DNA of 64,000 bases from the NCBI RefSeq assembly GCF_034140825.1, contig NC_089037.1, positions 31,763,001 to 31,827,000 on the forward strand, read 5' to 3'. The notes beneath the pieces are model-generated. The model was not told where the DNA came from. It saw nothing but the letters and a program-made list of their open reading frames with translations, and ran no database searches. This document shows, piece after piece, positions 55,937-64,000 of this stretch; position 1 is the stretch's first letter, and each line of letters starts with the position of its first letter. The DNA is from Oryza sativa Japonica Group. Lineage: Eukaryota > Streptophyta > Magnoliopsida > Poales > Poaceae. The translations under genes and the position numbers were made by a program.

Positions 55937-58900
55937 CTAAACAGTCGGGGCCTCCTCATTGGTACCCAACTTTTTCGTCACCATATCATAAACGTTATCT
56001 ACTTTGGCAGGGTCAACCTTAAATAATACATGGGCATCTTCCTTCTTGGCGACACTACCCTTGAATATTTCCTGCATCAAAACCTCCTGCATTTTCAGGT
56101 AATGGTTGGGTAGCAATCTGTTCTGACAGCATAGATTTTTTTCCTGAAATTGAAAAATGGATCATTTATTTACTGTAGGGAGTATGAACAAGGCAATGAC
56201 AAGATAAAATATGCACAAATAAATGTAAAATGTTAGAACATTGAAATTTGAAATATACTTACACTGGTGCTTAATAGCTCTGCCCCAGGAAAACCAACAA
56301 TATCCCAGTCATCCCAATGTTTAGTGCCTGCATGCCCTGTGGTTTTTGGAGAATCCCTGCCAGTAGAATCCAAGCTGGCACCACCTTTCTTCTGATCCAA
56401 ATTACCATCTGACTCGATTTTCATAGGTCGATTCGTCTTATGCACCACTTTAGTGTTGGATAAGAGCTGACCACTTTCCTTAGCTTTTTGGGCATTCACC
56501 TCATGTTCCTTTTTCCTCTTTTGCTCTATGTGAATCTTTGCTTCAGCCAATGTACGGCATCCAGCAGAACGACATTCCTGGACATCATAGAAGCAAAACA
56601 ACCTCTTGTGCATCAGAACATAATGCAACCAGATCAATGAAGGGAGAATCAGAAAATCAACCAACAAGAGTTACTCGTGTGATCAGTAAAGAACATGTTA
56701 TGTTACCAATCCATACCAAATCCAAATGGCATGATACTGAACAAAGAAAGAACAAAATACTGTATGCAGGACTGCATGCTTTAGAAGACTTGGCTGCGTT
56801 GTGAACTACCGGTTCTCATCTTCTATTCCCTCATTTTCTGTGCGCACGCTTCCCAAACTGCTAAACGGTGCTTTTTTGCAAAACAAAAATTCAAAACGAA
56901 AGTTACTTTTTTAAAAAAAATCATATTAATCCATTTTCAGGTTTTTGTAACTAATACTTAATTAATCATGCAGTAATGAGTAACCTCGTTTTCTGCGCAG
57001 GGGAAATGAGTTACGAACCATTAGGTTTGAACACGCCCTTAACCTATTTCATAACCTACACCATGTTTTTCTTTTGTTGTGTTTAAAATAAAGAAATTGC
57101 ACCATCATGTTATTATCCTATTGTCCGACGCAGTGTAAAGCTGGCTATCATGTAACAAAATAATTAGCAGAAAGATTTGTTCTTAAGGGGTAAAACAGAG
57201 ATTTACAGGCCATTAAATTTATTGAGGTAATTCCTTTGCTTGTTAACTAAATAAGTAATCCATCTTTCCCAGCTTCATATAGCATTATAGCATATACAGA
57301 GTCAACACGTAATAGAATAGTTCTTGCAGTAATGTATAACTTTATAAGAAATGAAAGAAAAAGATATGACAGCATAAAGTACAGTACAAATTAAATACCT
57401 GAATTTAATAAAATAAATAAATACCTGAAGCTCTTGAATCCTCCTTCGAATTTTCCGTTCCTCAAGAACACTCCTAACAAGTGCTTCATGTTCCTCCTTA
57501 GAAAGGAAACGCATGAACACCTTATAGCGATGGTAAACTTCCTTGTCTTCATTTGTGAGATCCTTCTCCAAAGGATTAGGAAATAGTAAGTTTCTTTCCA
57601 GTATGAACTCTTTTCTCCTTTTTCTTTCATCAAGCCTACAAATGCAACAAAGAAATGAATTCTCTTTATGGACCAAAACGCATAATATGGCTGTGTGAGA
57701 TAGACATAACTTCAAGTAGGATATTTGGATTATCAGAAAATTCAGTGACAGGCATTTAGCAAATCACCAAAAAAAGCGAAGATATGTACTGATTTAGTTA
57801 GAAACTAAAGCAATGGAAAAGGCTTTCATCATAATAACTAAGATGAACAGAAAAAGATGCTGATCTTCTTAATCTCCATAATGAAGTTACTGCAATAATA
57901 CAGTTAAAATAATTGCATCAGCACTGTTAACCAACCTTGACAAGTAAATACGCAATACCCTTAGCTTCAGTTCACGATCAGTTTCCGAATCAGTTTCTTT
58001 AAACTCCATCTCAGCGAGTGCCTGTTCAGCATCGTTATCATACTCTGGGTCAAATTCATGTCTCTTTGAATTGTATCCACTCAGTTCAGTCAAAGAAGGC
58101 CCTTCATCTGCAGAATATCGGGGTTTTTTCACACCTATACTTCTATCCACATGACCATCTGCGACATGCAAGTTAAACAAGGCAATATTAAAGTAAACAG
58201 ATGTACATAAACATGAAAAGTTCAGGATGCGTGGTGTATACTTCGATACGGTAAAGAAAATGAGTTTCCCACAAACACAGTAAAGAAAATGAGTTTCCCA
58301 CAAACACTTCACACCCCACATAAATAAATAAAAAAGTAACTTTAGTTCATTTTGCTGCCAGTATAAAATTCTGGCAAACATAATTTTGGTGCTGTTATTT
58401 TTTGTAGTTCCATTCCTAAGAATGTGACAAGCATGATTAGACATATCCTAAAGGTTGAAATTTGAGAGCTTCGGAGTCCATGCCAAGAATTGTTCCGTTT
58501 AAGTTTGATCTGGTCACCCATGACTGGTTATAACGAATTAACGATAAATGTAAGTAATGTTTTATAGACACCAGTGCAACGCTGAATGATATGTGTAGAA
58601 TGCAAAATAAGACTGTTGTGTTCAGTTAGGATTATACCTTCAACTTTTGCTACATTAGCACCATCTTTGAATTGTCCAACATTTGATGCTTTCTTATTTG
58701 CACCTGGACAGATTCAACAGCATCAGCATAATGTGATAGCGCATTTCCATAAAATATACAAATATAAAGATATATTGTTTCAGAATTTAATTGTTCAAGG
58801 TTGTCATGTCAATGAGACGTACCCCCAGCTATGTGTGAAGGTGATCGACCAGCTAAACCTTCTCCAAGTGCATCTTCCACCCTATGCAAGTTAAAAAGTT

Positions 58901-61900
58901 GGTAAACAACCTATTGCAAATTTCAGAGTAATGCCAGCAAGTGTAAAGCAAGAACAGCATACTTGACCCTTGGGGGAGAAAATGGAGACTCGTCCTTAGG
59001 GGTCAAATCCCCTGGTAACACTGAAGTTCCTATACAAATAATAAAAGGTCATGTATAAATACTAGCCAATATAGTGAAATATTATCTCCTTTTCTGCTTT
59101 TCATATTTGAATTATTACACAAGGCAGCAATTACCAATTAGAAATCCATATTCAGAGGGGGGTTGTAACAGCCCTCCCTCCAGAACCGCGTAGCCAGCCC
59201 AACCGACGGGCGGGCCCACTTACACATACCACCCCACTTACACTTCCGTCCTCGCTTTGTGTAAAAGGGTTAACCCGGGAGTCGTATGGTTGGAGGGATG
59301 AGGCCTTATAAGTTGGTTCCACCCTTGCTAGACTAGCAAGGTGGTACTAAACATGCGCACACAGTTCACATGGGCCACACAGGCCTCATCCTAATTGGGC
59401 CAGGATGTCACAGGGGTGCCCTTGCTAAGATTGGAACACTATGATGACACAAGCAGGGACTAATCCAAGTGTGGCAATCTTTGCAGTGACAAATGATGGA
59501 TTCCCCCTACAGTTTGGAGTCATCATACAGTGCAAGGTTCTGTTATTTGATTATGGGAAAAGTCCATTTTACACCCTCGAACTCTTATGTTTGTCTAAAA
59601 TACACCTCGAACTACAAAACCGGCCATAATACACCCTCCAACTAGTAAAACCGTACATTTTACATCATATAGCGGTTTTAGACTGGTTTTGGACGATTTT
59701 GGACGCCACGTCAACATAGGGTCCCACCAGTCCTCTTCTTCTTCCTCCTCTCTTTGGATGAGCTCCCTAAGGAGCGGAAGCAGCGATGAGCTCCCTCCCT
59801 CCATCCCCGGCATCCTCCCTCTAGCCATGGCCGACGAGCTCCCTCCTCATGTGCACGCATGCTAGGGAGATGCTACGGCAAGCGCTGGCACCTCGTCGAG
59901 CTCGAGTTCCTCATCCCCAAGCCTCGTCGCCTTTGATGAACTCGGCGTCCCCAAGTAGCTCGAGGTCCACCAGCAAGCTGGTGTGACGCGTCGGCTCTGA
60001 AGAGGAGTCGCTCGGGAAGGGGGAGCTTGAGCTCGAGCTCGCTGGTACGATTTCATGGAGAAGATCGAGCTCTAGAGGCAGCAGAGGAGGCGGATCTTGA
60101 GCTTGTGCTCGTTGGCGGTCGGTGTAGGAGGGGCGGATGAGGGGGCGACGATGAGGAAGGGGGTATGGAGCTTACCGGCTCTTGAAAGGGTGAAAGGGAG
60201 CTCGACCTCGCCGGTTCTCGCAAGGGTGACGGGGAGGGGGAGATCGAGCTCACCGCTGATGCCGATCTTACAGGGAAGCTCAAGCTCTGGCTCCCGGAGC
60301 GCCTCCTCCATCCGTCAGCTAGTTCAACCTCCCTCCTTCCCTCTGCCGCCTCCCCAAGCGCCTTCTCATCCATGCGCCGCAAGCGCAAGCTCGAGCTCCG
60401 GTGATGTCGAGGTTGAGCTCTGCCTCGTCGTCGCCTGCTCCATGCGTGCCCAGATCTGTCTCGGGGCAGCGCCGTGTGCTGGCGACCAGCGGAGGACGGA
60501 GGTGGAAGGACGCGGAGCTCGGCCTCGGCACTATCGGCATCCAGCACCGTCAGCACTATCTCATGGCCCTCGCTCTAGCTCACTGCCTCACTCCGCCGCT
60601 CATCGTGGTAATCCCGTATGGACAGAGAGAGCAAGAGCACTGATCGATTTTTTATTTGTTTTCTTGGGTTGATTGGACTGCCACATCAGATGAAATCCAC
60701 TTAAGTTTGCATGAGGGGTTCCTTTGCATGGTTTTAAAAGTTAGAGGGGGTTATGTACCCGGTTTTCAAGTTAGTGGGTGTGTTTTAGACTACATGAAAA
60801 GTTGAGGGGGGTAAAATGGACTTATCCCTTTGATTATTAACCTGTACATCTATACCTAGTCTTTGTTTCTTTGTATACAGTACTACAGTTACACGCTGTG
60901 GTACGCTGTGGTGGCAGCCCAGCTGCTTCTGATGGGAATAGCAATAAATCAGTGAAGGAAGTATGTCATGCAGGTGGATAGGCCAAAAGCATGTAGGGTA
61001 GGATCTATGTGTCTGTTGGATCCACAGATATCAGATCCGAGCTTTTGTTTGGATGTGAGATCTTACATCCAAACAAAAGCCCAAATGGATCTTACATCCA
61101 ATTGAAAGTATTGTGCTGCTGCCAATTCACCAGGTAAAGAACATGACATAGATCACTCACTAACTAGCACCCTACATTCACTAACTAGCACCCTATATTT
61201 TATGTTTTAATATTGCCCTTCATATTTTGGATATTAAATGTTGAAAAATCAGGGTACCGAACATACTGATATATCCATGAGGACCATAGGTGCGCAATCA
61301 AATACTAAACAAAAGGCTAAACCACTGAACCACATTATGTATGGCGATTAGCAAGTAGTATGTTAGCATGTTAAGAAAACTAAACCACACAACACCATGT
61401 GTTTTTTGTTATCCCATCAGTGTGAAATCTTCAAATGTTAAACAAAAAGTAGAATATTTGACAACTTGCAGGTTAAAAGACTGTTTACATTAACTGAAAA
61501 GTATGATAGCAACTCACCTTTTTTACTCTCGCCTTGTACTTTAGCCATAGCAAGCAATTCCTTCCTGTTCTTACCGTTAACATGAGACATATCCTACAAT
61601 GATGAGATCACGAGACAGTATATTGAATTAAGGAGTACCAGACGACTACCAGTTGAACTAAACAAATTAACAGTTTGAGAAAATAATTACCGGAAGGGGA
61701 TAACAAGGTGAGTTCATGTATGCAGTTGTATAATGATCAATGCATTGTGCCTTGGTCTTGGTGCCAACATGCTCCGCAACTTCAGCCCAATTTCCCAGAC
61801 CATACATTTCAATTCCCTTTTATTAATTATAACAAGTAAACAGTCAAAACCCAACAGCCAGAAAGTAAATAAAGCAAATGAAAGAAAAATGTACCTCTAG

Positions 61901-62618
61901 AAGAAGGATTTCCTCGTCTGCATTCCAATCTGGACAAATAAGAGGGAAAGACAGGTTGTCCTGGTGCAAAATCACATACAACATAAACCATGCATCAGGA
62001 ATGGCAAGCACCAAAGTGAAAAATATTTCAACTGTAAGCTTCACTACTATTTTAGGCTATCCAATTATGTAAGAATTACAGAGCACTAGCTGATTAGTAT
62101 AGTAATAAAGGATAACACCCAAGCAAAGACACCTGAAGCTAACAAAAAAGGAAGTAAAGTATATCTACATCGTTGCATTAAGACTTGGAGCTAGAAGTGA
62201 AGTGAACTGAAGCTGCACTGACCATGACCCTGTAAGGATGGTTGCTGCGGTGCGGGGTGACCTCGGCGCCGACCGAGAAGCACTCGACGCAGAGGTCGAA
62301 GTCGGGGCACTTGGAGCACTTGATCCGGATCTTCCCGGAAATATCCTTATTGCAGTAGTTGCAGTGGTACAGCGCCTTCTTCCCACCACCCTCTCCGGCT
62401 CCCCCGCAGGCCGCCGAGAGCGAGTCCGGCGCATCGCCGCTCGACGCGACCCTCCTCCGCTTCGACCTGCAGCAAACCCCAACCAGACAACGAATGGATC
62501 ACTCCCCTCCACATCAACCAGAGCGAAAAATGCAAAGCGGGGGGAAGCAGCTGCTAGAAACAAACCTGTGGTTCGTTTCATCGTCGCCGGAATTGGGCAC
62601 CCCGCGAGACCGGCCCAT
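55937..62618 (-). CDS. ADA2: Transcriptional adaptor ADA2 (SAGA-type complex)
   Basis: A coactivator subunit that joins histone acetyltransferase GCN5 to activators in the nucleus. Twelve exons (5' to 3'): 62618-62566, 62466-62223, 61960-61895, 61816-61691, 61593-61518, 59029-58963, 58881-58823, 58703-58638, 58158-57936, 57635-57425, 56577-56263, 56143-55937; 570 residues. Domains: basic KRRRV (~20-24); ZZ zinc finger (~50-95) with CNYCNKDISGKIRIKCSKC and DLCVECF; SANT/Myb (~106-160) with DWNADEEILLLEGIEMYGLG and HVGTKTKAQCIDHYTTAYM; middle ADA-box region with FDPEYDNDAEQALAEMEF and LDERKRRKEFILERNLL; C-terminal SWIRM (~505-565) with NRLLPNHYLKMQEVLMQEIF. Length matches plant ADA2. Intron 5 (59030-61517) is enlarged by two mobile insertions. 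Telo-box motifs lie in the leader. Confidence 0.98.
56810..57045. repeat. Possible MITE fragment in an ADA2 intron
   Basis: The stretch has features of short hAT-like rice repeats (CTGCTAAACGGTGC, AATCATGCAGTAATGAG, GGTTTGAACACGCCC). Ends and target duplication could not be set. Confidence 0.3.
58251..58308. repeat. Tandem duplication (2 x 29 bp) in an ADA2 intron
   Basis: GTAAAGAAAATGAGTTTCCC plus ACAAACACA is repeated back to back, essentially identical. Confidence 0.9.
59164..59412. mobile_element. Solo-LTR-like fossil (249 bp) in ADA2 intron 5
   Basis: The block begins TGTAACAGCC and ends GGATGTCACA, the TG...CA form of LTR ends. It is flanked by an exact 5-bp GGGGT duplication (59159-59163, 59413-59417). 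A CCTTATAAG box sits mid-element. No internal retroelement sequence is present, so it is most simply a solo LTR. Family not identified; the intact duplication suggests a moderate age. Confidence 0.7.
59555..60828. mobile_element. Non-autonomous Mutator-like element (1.27 kb) in ADA2 intron 5
   Basis: Ends GGGAAAAGTCCATTTTAC and, inverted, GGGATAAGTCCATTTTAC continue as diverged TIRs rich in ACACCC and AAAACCGG. A perfect 9-bp TTTGATTAT duplication flanks it (59546-59554, 60829-60837). The interior (59720-60640) is GC-rich with open frames on both strands but no known domain; captured host DNA is possible. Confidence 0.9.
61041..61080. repeat. Perfect hairpin (16-bp arms) in ADA2 intron 5
   Basis: GCTTTTGTTTGGATGT, an 8-nt loop, then ACATCCAAACAAAAGC. 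It may be the core of a small foldback element. Confidence 0.9.
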
Positions 62619-62633
62619 CGCGGGCGCGCCCCC

Positions 62634-62663
62634 AAACCCTAGCGCAAACCCTAGAAACCCTAA
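62634..62663 (-). promoter_or_regulatory. Three telo-box motifs in the ADA2 leader
   Basis: AAACCCTAG at 62634-62642 and 62646-62654 and AAACCCTAA at 62655-62663, just upstream of the ADA2 ATG (62618). Read in gene sense these are TAGGGTTT repeats, common in leaders of plant housekeeping genes. Confidence 0.6.
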
Positions 62664-63537
62664 GCTCGCGCGCACGCCGCCACGGCCTCCGCCGCCGCCG
62701 CCGCCGCCTCCACTCGCATCGGGCGGGATCGAATCGAATCGAGGGGATCGATCGGGGCGAGGCGAGGGCGGATTTGGATTGGGGAATTTGGAGAGAGATC
62801 TGCGGCTGCTGGGCACGCGTGTTGGAATTGGGGCCGGGGTGTCGCGGACGAGACGACCATCGCAGATCGCGACACGGAGAGGAAAGCGGGGGAGGAGAGA
62901 GAGAGAGAGAGATTGTACTAGTACTAGTATTCGGCATCCTGGGATCTGGACCGTCCGTTCCAGATCTGACGGCTCTGGTTTTTTTCACTTGCGATTAATG
63001 CCCGCAAACGCCTAGAGAGATCTGATACCAAGATTTGAACTCTGACTTGTCTCAGTTCCGACAGCCTGAAGTGTATTCCGAAATTGAGCGATTCAATCAT
63101 TTTCATCATAATTCTGAAATATGTTCAACAAACATATACTCCCAGAATCAAATTTCTCCGAATAACAACTCAACCATCAGATTTATCTGACACACACCAC
63201 ACATCAACTACTGCATTTTGCGCTTCATAGTTAAAATTGCCATATTCTGGCCTTAAGTGCAAAAATTAGAAAAAGAGGTATCGCCTTAATCCAAGCAAAA
63301 CATCATCTGCTATTTCCTCTTCTCAAGACAGTTTATCCACATGACTTGGACAAGCATTCGAAACAGCAGGGGCAAGCATACACTGCAAAGCAGCAAAGCA
63401 CAAACCAAGACGCCATTACAACAACTCGAGACATGTATCAATGGACCAAACGAGTCCACACGCTTGTGAATATTTCACAGGGGAGACTGCTGGAAGCGTG
63501 ATTGAGGCCGGGGAAAAGGCCGTGGTAAACGGCAAAG
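62664..63537. other. ADA2 upstream region and 3' flank of the next gene
   Basis: It holds the GC-rich ADA2 promoter/leader (to about 62950, with a short (GA)n at 62894-62912) and AT-rich 3' flank of the gene at 63538. No separate gene was seen. Confidence 0.5.
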
Positions 63538-64000
63538 CTAGAACAGGTTCTGATGGAACTTGTCTTGGTCGGATCTGTATACTCGTCGCTTGCTGTTGGT
63601 GCCTGAGGTAGGCTTGTGATGATCAGAGCTCTTCGACATTGGCCTGCTACGGGAACCGCAGGAGAGGCTGTCCTGTCCGGCCTTCGTGCCGCTGCGATGA
63701 GAATTGATCGGTTGCTCGTACTCCTGTTCAAGTTCATGATTTGAATGAGAAAAAGAATCCACACTTTGCTTTGGCTTGCGGATAGAAATAAGATCATAGG
63801 AGAAGGCAATTCTTCATGGTGTAAATGGACAGGATTAGTAGAAGAGTAAAAGTTGTACCAAGACCGGCCTGAATACCTCGGATTTACTCTTGGAGATGCA
63901 TGGAGTTAGGCAAGGATTAAGATCCTTGCTGAACATTTCATCTGGACTACCGTAGTTTGGTGTGTCATCTTCTCCAATGCTACATTCCTGCGTTGCAGCA
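63538..64000 (-). CDS. 3' end of an unrecognised protein-coding gene (partial)
   Basis: Two exons join in frame. 63987-63877 encodes a Ser/Pro/Asp-rich stretch including DDTPNYGSPDEMFSKDLNPC, and 63723-63538 encodes the C-terminus including SSDHHKPTSGTNSKRRVYRS and ending FHQNLF before the stop. Both junctions are clean (GCAG acceptors, donor GAG|GTATTC) and phase 0. The gene continues off the right edge. The composition suggests a disordered tail; the basic KRRVYR could serve nuclear import. I do not recognise the family. Confidence 0.7.

Noticed and set aside
60053-60672. Long frames on both strands inside the ADA2-intron Mutator-like element
   Set aside because: Overlapping frames on opposite strands with no domain; GC content alone can explain them.

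Overview
This is nuclear DNA from a grass, almost certainly rice (Oryza). The signs are short AT-rich introns with GC-rich first exons, many small Stowaway, Harbinger, Mutator and CACTA elements of rice type, and proteins matching cereal families. From memory and unchecked, the order beta-glucan exohydrolase / Tousled kinase / kinesin / ADA2 fits the long arm of rice chromosome 3. No rRNA, tRNA gene or CRISPR array was seen.

Layout. 1-2481: AT-rich intergenic DNA with two Stowaway MITEs. 2985-7665 (+): a GH3 beta-D-glucan exohydrolase with a complex 5' leader. 7931-9668: a non-autonomous Mutator-like element with ~310-bp terminal inverted repeats (TIRs) and a perfect 9-bp target duplication. 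10441-19316 (-): a 16-exon Tousled-like kinase. 19981-21355 (+): a DPPY-type methyltransferase of the EEF1AKMT1/EFM5 family, head-to-head with the kinase. 22004-22841 (-): a universal stress protein. 24151-26904 (-): a TTC4/CNS1-type TPR co-chaperone. 27139-29384: a Mutator MITE and an LTR-derived block. 30752-38846 (+): a 21-exon kinesin-12. 40880-41383 (+): a small Cys-rich, possibly membrane-associated protein of unknown role. 42995-45232: a CACTA element with a large internal palindrome. 45600-46310 (-): a broken tandem copy of the strictosidine-synthase-like gene at 47433-49369 (-). 49692-55010: a repeat-rich gap. 55937-62618 (-): the coactivator ADA2, with a solo LTR and a Mutator-like element in one intron. 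63538-64000 (-): the 3' end of an unrecognised gene.

The intact genes are mostly housekeeping: chromatin (TSL, ADA2), translation and chaperoning (EEF1A methyltransferase, TTC4), cytokinesis (kinesin-12), cell wall (GH3) and stress (USP). They do not form one pathway. Every exon set listed was joined by hand and closes in frame.

I found no convincing undescribed system. The most notable observations are a U12-type AT-AC intron in the TTC4 gene, three GC-AG introns, a long upstream ORF overlapping the GH3 start, a 133-bp-arm palindrome inside the CACTA element, nested MITEs, and several non-autonomous Mutator-like insertions with intact target duplications.
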